A DNA stretch of 64,000 nucleotides from Darksidea phi (Eukaryota > Ascomycota > Dothideomycetes > Pleosporales > Lentitheciaceae): the NCBI GenBank assembly GCA_030770425.1, contig JASJFT010000035.1:242334-306333 (forward strand), in the 5' to 3' direction. A model generated the notes under the pieces. That model was not told the DNA's origin and made no database searches. It saw nothing but the letters and a program-made list of their open reading frames with translations. Within the stretch, counting starts at the first letter, position 1. The number at the start of each line of letters is the position of its first letter. Position numbers and translations under genes: made by a program. Below are positions 23,688-35,600 of the stretch, in pieces.

Positions 23688-25011
23688 ATGGCTCCTTCGA
23701 CGATGAGACAATGGACTCTGGAAGGAAAGAGCGGGTTTGAATCGTTAAAGTTCAACGAGAAGGCCCCAGTACCCGAGCTAGGCGATACAGACGTCCTTGT
23801 CAAGTGTATGATCTCATCCTCATTTGCCTCTGGAACATTATGGCGCTGACCTGGCCTAGTCCATGCCGCCTCGCTCAACTACCGAGATCTTGCCATTCCG
23901 AATGTAGGTTTCATATGTGGACCAAGTTCTTCGACGTGATACCGCGTACTGAATCCTCGTAGGGCAAATACCCGTTCCCCGTAACCGAAGGCGTTGTTCC
24001 TGGCAGCGATGGAGCTGGCACTGTTGAAGCTGTTGGATCTCGCGTCACGCGATTCAAGCCTGGAGGTATATCTTCTATTTGCCTACCCCGCATGTAAGGC
24101 CTAAACTTACAACCACCCAGACAAAGTAGCCACCCTCTTCAACCAAGGCCATCTCGCCGGCTCCATTACCGCCGGCATACTTCAAACTGGCCTGGGCGGC
24201 ACAACTGATGGTACCCTTCGCGAGTATGCCGCCCTCTCTGAACAAGGCCTCGTTCACATCCCCGCCAACCTCAATTTTGCCGAAGCATCCACCCTGCCCT
24301 GCGCCGCTCTAACCGCATGGAACGCCCTTTATGGACTCGAATCTCGTGCTCTTAAACCAGGCCAGACCGTCCTCACTCAAGGCACAGGCGGTGTCAGCAT
24401 CTTTGCTGTGCAGTTTGCAAAAGCGGCGGGCGCGAGGGTCATTGCGACGACAAGCTCGGAGGAGAAGGCCAAGATACTGAAGAAGTTAGGCGCCGATCAT
24501 GTCATCAACTACAAGGAGAATCCCAACTGGGGCGAACAGGCGAAGAACATTACGAACGGTCGGGGTGTAGATCATGTTGTCGAAGTGGGTGGACCTACCA
24601 CACTAGCCCAATCTCTTAAGGCCATCGCCTATGACGGCGTAATAAGTGAGTTACTGCACATTTTTCTTTACATCCCATGTCCAGCCTTACCCCAGCACAT
24701 GACCCGCTCAACGACCTGTCGGCTCCTTGGACATCCACTGACCCACCCTACCCACAGCCATCATCGGCTTCATAGGCGGCTTCTCCAAAGATCAACCCTC
24801 CTTCCTCGACTGCCTAAGCAATATGTGCACCGTCCGCGGCATCCTGGTTGGTTCGCGTCTCCAATTCGAAGCCATGAACGCCGCCATCGAGCAAAACGAC
24901 ATCCACCCTGTTGTCGACAAAAAAGTCTTTGAACTGTCTGAGTTGAAGGAGGCGTATCAGTACATGTTTGACCAGAAGCACTTTGGCAAGCTATGCGTGA
25001 AGATCGCCTAA
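23688..25011 (+). CDS. Zinc-independent MDR oxidoreductase (quinone oxidoreductase / alcohol dehydrogenase-like)
   Basis: Five exons: 23688-23805, 23860-23903, 23963-24065, 24121-24645, 24758-25011; introns of 54, 59, 55 and 112 bp; 347 aa. The GroES-like N-terminal half has VKFHAASLNYRDLAI (rebuilt across intron 1) and GSDGAGTVEAVGSRV. The usual zinc-ligand GHE motif is replaced by GSD, so the catalytic-zinc class is excluded. The Rossmann half has TLPCAALTAWNALYGL, VLTQGTGGVSIFAVQFAKAAGARVIATTSS, GADHVINYKENPNWGEQAK and GVDHVVEVGG. It ends with FDQKHFGKLCVKIA. NAD(P)H-dependent reduction of quinones or alpha,beta-unsaturated carbonyls is typical; the substrate cannot be read. Phase analysis decided the first donor (GTATGA rather than GTGTAT). 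Confidence 0.9.
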
Positions 25012-25584
25012 GGAAGGGGTAGACTGGCTACCGCTAGGTTGTAACAGGCTGTGGTAGGGCGAGCATGGGAACAGGGCCCCGCGTCGGCACCCTGAGTCCA
25101 ATAATGTTCAACGACTAATGACTGAGTTATACAAACAACAAGCTCTACAAAAGCCCCCCATATGCCAATATGTATATACGTAAATCTCATGCCATCTCTC
25201 CCCGGCCTGTAATCGTCCATAATAGTGTATGCGCATGTTGGAGCCAATCATGACAGAATAATATGACAGTCTACTTGTCACCATGCCGTCGCTAGACGCC
25301 GTCTACCTTTAGACCTTAAATATGCATCACAGTACGCACACCAAATAGTCCACCAAAACAGTGTTTGAGGGCATTTGACTCATCATCAGGAAAACAAGCA
25401 GTAATGATACAGATTTTTTTCATTGGAATTCGTTATCGTACAAATGTTTTTAAAGTGCTCTAGTGCACTGAATCAAAATTACCGCCCGTGGGTATCAGGT
25501 CGTCAGTGCGTAAAGCACCATCGCTATGCAAAACAACGGAAATCAGACATCCAGGAACGCCAAAACCCATCCAGAAGCGGACGT
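25012..25584. other. Intergenic, 573 bp, convergent 3' flanks
   Basis: This lies between the 3' ends of the MDR gene and ULP1. Nothing beyond untranslated and terminator sequence is seen. Confidence 0.5.
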
Positions 25585-28059
25585 CTAGTCCATCTCGGTC
25601 GTAGGCTTGCCAGCCATCAGGGTGACTGCAAGTCGGCGACGAGCAGCCTCCATTCCGGCACTGACGACTACACGCTTATGCTCCTCGCCACGGAGCAGCA
25701 CCAGTGCGTTCAGAACCGTGAAAATGCCACAGTCGCTCGAGTTCTTCTGGTGCATACTCTTCTGCTCGGTAGAAATACGCCACTCGCTAGCAATGTAGTG
25801 CGGGCCCAACTCCATCTCAAGGTACTTGAGGGCAACATTCGTGTACTCGCGGCCAGCACCGCCAAGTGAGTCATAGTACTCGATAAGGCGCTCCTTAGGG
25901 TTTATAGCAAGCAGTCGCCAATGCGAGTTGTCGCAGATTGGAAATAGGACTAGCTTGGCGTCAAGGAATTTCTTACCGCCGAGGTTTTGTCGACCTGCCC
26001 AGCGCTCGACGAGGGCCTTATTCTTCTTCATGTTTGAATACCACTGGGAGAGGAATGCATGGACTGGTGGAGCGGGACCATTCCGTTTGCGCTCATAGCT
26101 CTCCGTCTTCTTCTGATGCTCAACAAGAATGGACAGGTACTCGTTGACGATGTTGTCGTTAAGCCACGCCCTCTCGTCTCCATTGAACATGTTTGGAAGG
26201 AGGGTACCGAAGTCGTGGGCCTTGAGCTTGCCCTCAACGATGTCGGCGGTTGGGTCATTTCCGTTATCCGTCTTCTTGACTGCTGCCTCCAGTGTCTCGA
26301 GCTCGCTCTCGGTCAGGTCGGCTATCAATGGCTTTGTTGTTACGACCGGAGAAGGTGGCCGCTCTGGCGAGATGAGAAGCTTTTTCTCCACATCGTCATA
26401 TAGGTTGGTCACGAGTTCATTAGACATCATGGACTCTTCTACCGAATCATCCGAGCCAAAGAAGGTCTCCGGTGGGACACCCTGATAGCCCACCGTGTCA
26501 CCATCATCACTAGGCGTCGGAGGGCCCTGCGGGAGAGGCAGGCTGTTGTCATCATCATCGTCTCCAGATGAGTTCTGCTGCTGAAGCTGAGCGCGCGCCT
26601 GCGCAGGATCCTCGCAAGCCTTGATGTCTTCTAGGTAGGAATCGAGCATGTCAGCGACCTTGGAGTCGCGATAGAAGGGCTTAGCGCGTACGTGTGCGGG
26701 AAAGGTAACCACCTTCTTCGGTGGCGGAGACGGCGCATCGGGAAGAGTGGACAAGTCGTTCGCGTAAGGTGACGCATCGGAGAGATTGGACAAGTCGTTC
26801 GCGTAAGAGAACGAAGCGTCGGCATTTTCGGCCTTTGCGGCATCTTTTTGGCGTCGGAGCTCGGCGTTCCTATTGGCCCGAGCATCATACGCAGCCTTGT
26901 ACTCAGCGCTGGCCTTGCGTGCATCTTCGGCAACCTTGGCGACAGCAAGCTGGTGTGCAACAGAGTTCTTCATGCTTAGTTTAAGGGGTGCGCATTGGTA
27001 GGCTCTAGCGAGCTGGGTGTGCCTGCCACTAGCAGGCGTGTCTCCCAGCTCAAGGTGCTTGTTGACAAGAGGTGAGTGGAGCGGTGCTGGATCAGCATTG
27101 GTAGCCTTCATCTTGCTAACAGGTGTCAAAACCTTGCGAGCTGGCGGGCTTGAGAGCTTGATAGGCGAGGTCTTAGTAGACCAAGCGGCGCGGAACCCAT
27201 ACGGGGTAGATGCGCAAGCCGGTGAGCCGAACTCGTCGTCAAAGGTGGTAGCATGGAAGGCAGCGGCGTCAGCGGCTTCAGTAGCTGCAACGGCCTCGCG
27301 CTCTGCTCTGAGGAGCCTGAGCGGTGTAGAGCGGTTCTCGATTCGCTTGAAGATGGCTCTAATCGAAGGCGGGGCTTCGTCGACGCGAGCAGTACGATGA
27401 AGTACAGCTCGTGCGCAAGGCGACTGAGTAGCAGGATCCTCAAGGCGGTCTCGGATACCGGTAGGTGCGGATACAACTGGGGTACTAGGGCCCGCAACGG
27501 CGGCGTCCATCCAAATGTTATTCGAAGGCGCGGCGGAGCCATGGGCAGCAATGCTTATCCAAATGTTATCCGAAGTTGGCTCCTGCGGACTGAGGCTCTC
27601 GGGCCATTGGCCTGGAATACTCGGAGTCGGCGTCGCAGGCTTGTGTAGGCGTTCACCCGAGAGCAAAACGCGCCGTGTAAACTTCGCGCGCGGCTTTATC
27701 GGTGCGGGGTCGGCGGGGCCCAAGTCAATGAGGCGCTTCTTGCGCGCGCCATCCTCGCGGATAACAGGTTGAGCAAGGATGCGCTGTGGTCGAAGGAAGC
27801 GGCGGGCGAGATAGTATGGTAGACAGAGGATGTTCTTGATCGAGACGGTAGCTGCGAAGCTGCCGAAGGTGGTGAAGAGAGAGGCTGGGGCAGCCGAGTG
27901 CTGGGTCTCAGCTGGCCACTGGCCAGGCAGATGCGGCAGCGTGATCGGTGAGGGCGGCGGGGGGACTGGATGGTTCCAATTAGCTGTGACGGGGAGCAAG
28001 AGCTCCTCGCCGTCCAGCGTGCGCTTGGACATTGCTGTTCGGGTGCGTTGTGGTTGCAA
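25585..28059 (-). CDS. ULP1: Ulp1-type SUMO protease (peptidase C48)
   Basis: A single uninterrupted exon of 824 codons. The start is at 28059, or nine codons later at the second Met (MSKRTLDGEELLLP), which may be the real one. The N-terminal 570 residues are Pro/Ser/Ala-rich with no fold I can name, as in other Ulp1 proteins where this part directs location. The C-terminal protease domain starts near 590 with HDFGTLLPNMFNGDERAWLND and WLNDNIVNEYL. The catalytic set is complete: His713 (NSHWRLL), Asp730 (YYDSLGG), Gln771 and Cys777 (NSSDCGIF). It would mature SUMO and remove it from proteins, classically at the nuclear pore. A short internal duplication (YANDLSNLSDA / YANDLSTLPDA) lies in the linker. 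Confidence 0.92.
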   Translation of the reverse strand: MQPQRTRTAMSKRTLDGEELLLPVTANWNHPVPPPPSPITLPHLPGQWPAETQHSAAPASLFTTFGSFAATVSIKNILCLPYYLARRFLRPQRILAQPVIREDGARKKRLIDLGPADPAPIKPRAKFTRRVLLSGERLHKPATPTPSIPGQWPESLSPQEPTSDNIWISIAAHGSAAPSNNIWMDAAVAGPSTPVVSAPTGIRDRLEDPATQSPCARAVLHRTARVDEAPPSIRAIFKRIENRSTPLRLLRAEREAVAATEAADAAAFHATTFDDEFGSPACASTPYGFRAAWSTKTSPIKLSSPPARKVLTPVSKMKATNADPAPLHSPLVNKHLELGDTPASGRHTQLARAYQCAPLKLSMKNSVAHQLAVAKVAEDARKASAEYKAAYDARANRNAELRRQKDAAKAENADASFSYANDLSNLSDASPYANDLSTLPDAPSPPPKKVVTFPAHVRAKPFYRDSKVADMLDSYLEDIKACEDPAQARAQLQQQNSSGDDDDDNSLPLPQGPPTPSDDGDTVGYQGVPPETFFGSDDSVEESMMSNELVTNLYDDVEKKLLISPERPPSPVVTTKPLIADLTESELETLEAAVKKTDNGNDPTADIVEGKLKAHDFGTLLPNMFNGDERAWLNDNIVNEYLSILVEHQKKTESYERKRNGPAPPVHAFLSQWYSNMKKNKALVERWAGRQNLGGKKFLDAKLVLFPICDNSHWRLLAINPKERLIEYYDSLGGAGREYTNVALKYLEMELGPHYIASEWRISTEQKSMHQKNSSDCGIFTVLNALVLLRGEEHKRVVVSAGMEAARRRLAVTLMAGKPTTEMD

Positions 28060-28927
28060 TGCGTTCGGTTGTGCTTGCGGTACGCGTGTGAACAGAGTGC
28101 GTAAGTGGAGTGTGGAAGGAGCCTCGAGGTGAAGCGCGCCTGGGTTTGAGCTCGGTCAACAGATGCCAAGTCGCCCAGCCGCTAATGCCGAGCGGCTAAC
28201 TCTGAACGGCTAATACAAACATGTGTTCGCATAAGCGAACTTTAACGGTTCCACTGCCGGGGTTTGTCCGTCCAACTGGTGGTCTTACTAAAAAGTACGT
28301 TACTGATCTCAGCCTATTGGTGCGCGAACTATGGAAAGAGTCGCTGTCAATATTACAATCCAAGCGACCAATAGATGTAACGGATTGACCTCTCCTCGAG
28401 AGGAAATGCCCTGAAGTTGATGAGATTGATGCATTGACGATCGGCAGGACATAAGGGGCCAGCCCTACCCGCGCTCCACTTCTGCGGGGCAATCTCACCC
28501 ATTTTCTACACGCAGCCAATCAGGATATGGCATTAACAGAAAGAGGGGTGGCGTTTGCGTAGGGTTGCGCTGAGCTCCGATGTGCTAAACAGCCGGTTCA
28601 ATTACTACACGATCACGGACCTAGCTACCATAGACGTCGAGAAGAGAAGGAATGGCCATAGTTATGGTATCATACGTAGACGAGAAACATGCCTTGGGTC
28701 CATTTCCCAAGTCCACGCCTGTTCACTCAGTGCCTATCTACATGCGTATCACTATAACAAGCATCCTACTTCCTCGCAGTCCGAACCTCGACATTCTCTT
28801 AGCTCTGAAGGTAGAGATTGTATATTGACTCAAGAACTACCTATGTACGGGACTCGTGGATCTTATATACGAAGAGCGCAGAGGCCCGTGCTCAAGCAGA
28901 GTGAATGGGGTCCTATATATAATAGGG
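28060..28927. other. Intergenic, 868 bp
   Basis: This is the upstream region of ULP1 and the 3' flank of RKI1. Small frames (28196-28519 minus, 28555-28935 plus) have no recognisable content. Confidence 0.5.
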
Positions 28928-30045
28928 TTACCTAACTACCACCACATTCCCATCCGCCATTCCAAAGTACACAGCGACTGGCTTCTGTCCACCCGTGACG
29001 GCCTTCACCCCGTCGGTGGATCTCAGAGCCTCTGAGTCCGGGCCATTCAAGCCGGAGAAGATGCCCACTTCCAGCACGCCAGTCAGCCCTTTGATGGCAT
29101 CGCTCAGCTTGTTTACTTCCCAAGTCCCGTCGCTACCGTCGCCTTTTCCTTTCCCAGCCGCAATATCTTCGGTAATGAGCAGCTTACTGAAAGGCGCGTC
29201 GATGATGAAGAAGTCCTGATCCGTCTTCAGGGGGCCAGACTTCTCAAGAAGTGTGGTACGCAGCTTTGGATTCGTAGATCCGAGCGTACGAAGGGAACGG
29301 AGGACGGTGGGAACGGAAATGGGTGCGACCTCGATCGGGATCGTAGGCCAATTTGTGAGGAGACGGTCTTGCTTTTTGCGGTAGTCTGTAGGTGTTAATT
29401 CGATGCCATCCCTTGCGGGAACATGTTTGAGCGCTAACCTGCGACGCAAACGAACTTTCTCGCCCGTTCTGCAACCAGCTTCTCCTGGAACAAACAGGCG
29501 CCGCCGCCTTTTATGCAATTCAGCTCGAGGTCCACCTCGTCTGCGCCGTCGAAGGCAACGTCCAGTAAGGTATCTTCTGGCAAGCTGTCGAACGCTATCG
29601 GCGTCAGACCCGCCTTGACGAGTACTTGACGCGACTGATAGCCGGTCGGTACGAAGCGAATGGCAGGGTTTGTCGACGTCTCCTTGATGGCTTCCACTAC
29701 GTAGACGATGGTTGTCCCGGATCCGATACCTACGTTGCTTGCGGAAGGGTCAAAGTGGTCGGCTACAGCTTGTTTCGCGGCCGCTCGCTTCGCTGACTCG
29801 ATGGTTGCGTCCGTCATCCTGCTGTTGCGTTGTCTCCTAGCGGAGGCGGAGAAGGGTCGGAACGCGTTCCGACGGCGGAGTTTGGGGAAGAGTAATGGGA
29901 GGTGGTTCTGCGATGAGCGGATAGTGTTGATGGATCGTGCGAGTGTATTGAAAGTCAATTGATGACTGATGCTGCGAAATTGCCGAGTTATGTCTTGATG
30001 CGCACGGAGAGATGGAAGTTTCAGGCGCATTGACAGAGGATACAT
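28928..30045 (-). CDS. RKI1: Ribose-5-phosphate isomerase A
   Basis: Two exons: 30045-29439 and 29385-28928; one 53-bp intron; 354 aa from the first ATG. The catalytic core begins near residue 77 at an internal ATG (29817, [18 protein letters not shown]). It shows VGIGSGTT (phosphate loop), FDGADEVD (catalytic Asp pair), [17 protein letters not shown], and [11 protein letters not shown] rebuilt across the splice. The enzyme interconverts ribose-5-phosphate and ribulose-5-phosphate in the cytosolic pentose phosphate pathway. From the upstream ATG there is a 76-residue, Arg/Ser-rich, acid-poor extension ([13 protein letters not shown]) that looks like a mitochondrial presequence. Yeast Rki1 (258 aa) lacks it, so initiation at 29817 alone would give a normal protein of 278 aa. 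Divergent from ULA1. Confidence 0.93.
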
Positions 30046-30422
30046 TTGCAGCGTCTAGGCGAAGTTTCCAAAAAGATGTAGATATCAATAGCTAAATAAA
30101 TTATATTACTTGCACAAGTAGAGAGTGCTACTAACTAACCACTTACACTTAGGGTAGTGTATGGAATTTTAAAAACGATAACATTTTTTAACACTGGCAG
30201 ACGCCGAGGATACCAGGGCCTCGACCCCGCGGAAGTGCACCGGAGACTGCCCCTCGATTCCCTTGGCGTGAGATTTCACGGCTCGAAGGGCGGTGAAGCG
30301 CGGCAAAATCTGAGCGGTGCCTGGAGCGACAGTTCTAACTTTCGGGCCCATAATCTTGTTTTCCTCTTAAATACCAACGGCTCCATACTAGCCCTCTGCA
30401 AAATCTAATCAGATCCCGAACA
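30046..30422. promoter_or_regulatory. Divergent promoter region RKI1 / ULA1
   Basis: 377 bp lie between the first possible RKI1 ATG and the ULA1 ATG (605 bp if RKI1 starts internally). The RKI1 side is AT-rich (about 30060-30190). No defined site could be assigned. Confidence 0.4.
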
Positions 30423-32279
30423 ATGGCGGACGTGCCTCCTCCACTACAAGGACCGACGGCAAAGGAGAAGAAGTACGCTATTCAGAGCTCTCGAAGCTCG
30501 CTCCTATGGATACCGCGGCTAACCCAGCCAGGTACGACCGCCAGCTTCGGCTTTGGGGAGCTACCGGCCAGATCGCGCTCGAAAACTCGCATATCCTCCT
30601 CTTGAATTCGGGGTCTGGCGTTGTGGGCCTCGAAACGCTGAAGAATTTGGTGCTTCCGGGCATTGGCAACTTCACGATACAAGACTCAGCAGTGGTGTCA
30701 GAAAATGACTTGGGCGTCAACTTTTTTTTAGAGGAAGAGCATCTGGGAGGCTTCCGTGCCGAGCACACTTGCAACCTGCTGAAGGAGCTAAATCCAGATG
30801 TGCAAGGCAACTTCATCACAGAGGTGAGACTAGCCTTCGCCTTGCCTAGTTACCTCTGCTAACCGTGCGCAGCCCATTGAGACATGGCTTACACAGCCTG
30901 AAGTTCTCAAGCCGTATACCTTCATCCTCGCGGCCGCCCCAATCCGCCCCGAGCTCCTCATCAAACTGTCCGCACACGCAGACGCTGCACTCGTTCCGCT
31001 CTTCTACGTTCACTGCGTCGGCTTCTACTCGCACTTCTCCGTACATCTGCCTCCCGCCTTCCCAATAGTCGACACACACCCGAGTCCCGAGACTACAGAC
31101 GACCTACGGTTGCTGAAGCCATGGCCGGAGCTACTGGAGTACGCAGGAGAAAAGACGGCGAATTTGGAGACCATGGCCGCTGACGACCACGGCCACGTAC
31201 CATTTATCGCCCTGCTACTACACTACCTGGAAGAGTGGAAAAAGGAGCACGACGGCCAGGCGCCCACAACCTACAAGGAGAAAACAGCATTCAGGACAAT
31301 CGTATCGAAAGCAGCGCGCATGAATGGTCCAGAGGGCGGTGAGGAGAACTACGAGGAGGCGGCGGCAGCAGTTCTCAAATCGCTCAACCCACCCGAACCA
31401 AGTAGCGCGGTTAAGGAGATCTTCAAGGCGCCCGAATGCATACTCGTAACCCAGCAATCGGCAAGCTTCTGGGTAATAGCGCATGCGATCAGTCTCTTCT
31501 ACACCAAATATGGTGTATTGCCAGTACCCGGAGCTGTTCCCGATATGAAAGCTCGTTCCGCAGACTACATCCAGCTACAGAACGTCTACAAGTCGAAGGC
31601 CCGGAGAGACATGGCTGAAGTGCTCGATAGCGTGCGGTTCCTAGAGCGCAACGCAAATAGGAGTACATCGATCGAGGAGAAAGACGTCGAGGCTTTCTGC
31701 AAGAACGCTGCGCATATCAAGCTAATACGGGGCCGACCGTTCCACGTTATGCAAGCAGACAGCTCATTGAAATGGGGGGATAGGGCGAAGTTTATCAGTA
31801 AGAACACACCTCAAGCATTTGAGCGTATGCGTATTGACGGCAATATAGCGCAAACTCTCACCTTCCCTGACTCGCTCGTCCCAATCTACATCGCCTTCCT
31901 CGCTTGGGATAAGTTCATCGCAACGCACGACAAAGACGCGCTGGGTGGCGCCCCTAAAGTCCCCGGCGAATCCGACGCGGACATAGACACAGATACCGAA
32001 AAGGTGACTAGCATAGCCTTTAAGATCACTGACGATCTAGTTAAGGAGGCTAGCGCCTCGATTGACGAGGATGAATATGCGGCTGTCAAGATGCAGATAG
32101 GCGAGTATGTGCAGGAACTCGTGCGGGCGGGCGGCGCTGAGTTGCATAACATTGCTGCATTGTCTGGTGGCATCATCTCGCAAGAAGTTATCAAAGTGAT
32201 TACGGAGCAGTATGTTCCGGTCGATAACACATGCATATTCGATGGGGTGAGGAGTAAGACGGCAGTCATTCGGGTATAG
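30423..32279 (+). CDS. ULA1: NEDD8-activating enzyme E1 regulatory subunit (Ula1/APPBP1/NAE1)
   Basis: Three exons: 30423-30472, 30532-30823, 30873-32279; introns of 59 and 49 bp; 582 aa. Exon 1 gives [10 protein letters not shown]. Removing GTACGC...CTAACCCAGCCAG joins it to [17 protein letters not shown], the conserved start of ThiF/E1 proteins; without this intron the conserved frame would seem to begin at 30506 and lose [29 protein letters not shown] and GVNFFLE follow. The C-terminal half carries the APPBP1-type region ([59 protein letters not shown]). As expected for the regulatory half there is no catalytic-cysteine motif; it acts with Uba3 to load NEDD8/Rub1 for cullins. The neighbour DDB1 is a cullin-4 adaptor. 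Confidence 0.93.
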
Positions 32280-32627
32280 AGAAAGAGCAATATCGGGCGT
32301 TGATTTAATGAGAGATGGTGATGGGCATATGCATGGCATATAACGAGCACCGTAAGGCTATCGCGTGATCGGATTGACTCATTGATGAGGTAGAGCACCG
32401 TCTAAAATCATATGAACTGAGCATGATGATAAGCCATCCAATGCCTTCTTAACATGCTCAACCTACAATTCTATTGCTAACTTTGATATCCATGCCCACC
32501 GACTTGTGAAGCCCTTGATCCTCATATAGGAGAGTCTATGAGATGGAGCGATTTCTAAGTTGTGGGTGTATTAGCTTCTAAGGCTGACATGCTCTACGTT
32601 TCCCCATAACCTGCGACAGTCGTCTCC
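32280..32627. other. Intergenic, 348 bp, convergent 3' flanks
   Basis: This is the 3' flank shared by ULA1 and DDB1. Nothing else is seen. Confidence 0.5.
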
Positions 32628-35600
32628 CTAGTGCAACCTCCTCAGCCCCTCAACCAAGCCCTTTACACTCTCCACATCGGTACCTAACCCCTCTATAGCC
32701 TTTCTTTGCACGCTCTCATCCACGTCCAGGAACCTCTCTACTAACTCGCCGTCTACGAAACGGAATGGTTCTTCCGCTTCGCGAACCTGATTTTTGAACG
32801 CGCGGTATTTGGCGAAAGGGATGTCGCCGGGGGAGTGGACGAGCTCAGCGAGGTTTGATTGAAGGGTCATGAGGAGGTTTTGGTGGGAAGGAGAGATGAG
32901 GGCGAAGAGGTAGATTGATCCTTCGACCTGCTATGAAGTTAGCATGCTGGGGTGGAGAAGGAAGGAGAGGAGGCAGGGTAGGAGGCAAGACGTAAACTTA
33001 CAGTTGCCATAAATGCTCGCGGGACCACCACGGCGTCCGGAGTGGTCGCAACATCTATCCTACGTATTCTGTTTACCATCTCACCGAGCAGCATCTCTCC
33101 GCTTACATTCAACCGCCTCTTATCATCTTCGGTAACGCCCTTGGAATCTCTGTACAGTAACATGAGGTTGCCTTCAGCATCGCTTTCGAGGTAGGTGTTC
33201 TCATCCACTTCTGCCACAGCCGTAGCCCACGTCGTCTGATAGTGTCGTGCAACCTCTGTTAGTGTATCCGGTAGACCTGCATCCCCGCGCTGATATTGAA
33301 GTACGACTAGCGACTTCATAAGATCAGCGATAGCAATGTGTGAGCCGTTGACTGTCATGTCAATAGGTGCTGTGGAACATCTAAATGATGCGACCTTTAC
33401 GAGATTGGGCTTGCTCTCTGTTCGATACTCCAGATCATATATGACGACAGTTTTGATGAGAGCAGCGACAATCCTTTTCTCGCACATTGCAAGACATCTG
33501 CATCCGCCTTTAACTGCCAGCTGAGTTACAAGTTTAAGTTGACGATCGCGTGTGACTTCTAGGATGAGAATGCGACCGCGCTCCGCTGTGGCGTTTTGAT
33601 CGTCCAGATATGCAGTGCCGATGACGAAGCGTTCAGCAAAGTCACCAGAACCATCAGGAAGTTCGCAGCACATGACGCTTTCCACAAGTTCCTCCTCCTT
33701 GAGGGGCCATGTGTCTAGCTCTTTGAACTGGATTTCATCAACGAGCTTGAAATGACTCAGTAAAATCTCTTCTCCGCCTTTTAGTATCCGCTTGATTGTG
33801 CCTAGGCCGAATGCTTTCAAGTTTGGTGAGTATGCTATCCGCCGGACGGTCTCGTCTACTTTGAGCGTTTGGACATGGGTTGTACGTTCTGTGTCGACGA
33901 GAGCAATGCGAAGATCTTCTGGTGTGGCGATGGCGACGGAACCGGGATAAGCTTCCGAGTCAAAGGGGCATACAGTGGTAGCCTTTTCGGCTGTAACTGC
34001 GGAATAGACTAGGCGACCTTCTGAGCTGTAGATCAAAGATGGGTGTTCGCATGTAGCGAAAACATTGTAGAGGCCGTTACCACGGGGCAGAGCACGGAAG
34101 GTGGGTTCCCGTGTTCCAAGGACGATGCTTTTCCTTCCGGACAGCTTGTTCGTTGAAGCATCGAAGGAGTACGTAACGACGTTGCCGTCCGCCATAGCCG
34201 CAAAGAGAGTGGGCGGCTGGTCTGGAAAAATTTGCGTAAGGAGCAGGGAGCGCGGCACCGAATCATCAGAAATCTGAACGGTGGTGGCGGCATCCAAGGT
34301 GGAGATAGAGCACACTGAAAGCCGGGAGCTATTCCAGAAACCTAGAAAACAGACCGAGCCGGAGTCGGATGGAAGGGCCACGCAGGCTACTTGACTGTCA
34401 ATGCCAAACGCCTTCTCTCGAACTATGTTTAAACCTTTGTTTATGTCTAAAGCGACAACAGTGACCCCACCAAGTGAGATGAGGACATGGTTGTCGTTCG
34501 TTGATGCTGCAGTGATAGACTGGCCACTTGAGGGCACCCATTCTGAAACAGTCATACCGCCATCAAGATCGGTGATGCGGACCCGCTCATTCGTGACCTG
34601 GACTAATTGGCCTTGTGACAGATTGGCTGCTGCGAGTGTAGTCTCGGTCAAGTTGAAACCAGCAAATTCTTCCATTTCTTCCACTTCGCCTTGGACATCG
34701 AACCGGAACACGCGCGACTCGTTCACAAAAGTGACCAAGAGCGTATCGACATGCTCCAAAGAGTCGTCTGATTTCAGACTGAAGAGGTTAGAGACAAGGT
34801 CCATTTCGCCCAGCACTCCGAGGTCTTCAAGACCAACTCCGCTGCGAACGCTCCTCAAGCTGCCATCCTGATACGCACCGCTTCCGGTAACAATTCGAGC
34901 TTGGCCTGAAGAATACTCATTTGTTTGGCCCTCATCAGACCTATTTCCCATGTCCATGATGGTGAAGTCTAAGATTGGCGCAATGTTTGAGAAGGTCTGT
35001 ACGATGTCCATGGACCTTTCTGAGATCCTGACAACCTGGGAGTCGCCTTGGTGTGAGCCTATGAAGACGTATCCTGCATCGAGGTACACAAGCACTGAGG
35101 CTCGGGAAGTCTGTCCAATAACATCCAGCTTCCAGGACTGGAATTTCTTTTCGTCGTCCAACTCGAGCATCAATAGGTAGAGCCGGCCGTAGTCGTCAGC
35201 GAGAACGAATCTTTGGGTATCAACTTGTGCCCAAGCAACGAAGATGGTAGCCTCGTCCAAGGGTTGGGTTACAAGTTCACCGGTCGCATCATCGTAGTAG
35301 CTAATTGAGGTCTCTCCGATGACGATGAGGCCAAAGGTGGGCTGCTCGATCGGTATCAAGTGGCTCGCACCGAGCTCCAGGTCGCCCTTGTAGTGCACTC
35401 CGTCTTCTAGCTCAATCGAGTCGCCCGCGGATGACAGCTCGCGTATCCTGAGCTTGATCTGTGTATGCGTGTTCTCGTACAACAGGGCCAGCTTCGGCTT
35501 GTCGTCGGAAGGTTTTCTGGGTCGGAGGAATGCCGAAGAGCGAACAAACATTTCCGACAACCTGCAGGGCTGGGGCTCTCCAAGATGCGCAATGTCTGAC

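Noticed and set aside
30423..30605. 60-codon ORF from the ULA1 start
   Set aside because: Its first 17 codons are ULA1 exon 1; the rest reads through intron 1.
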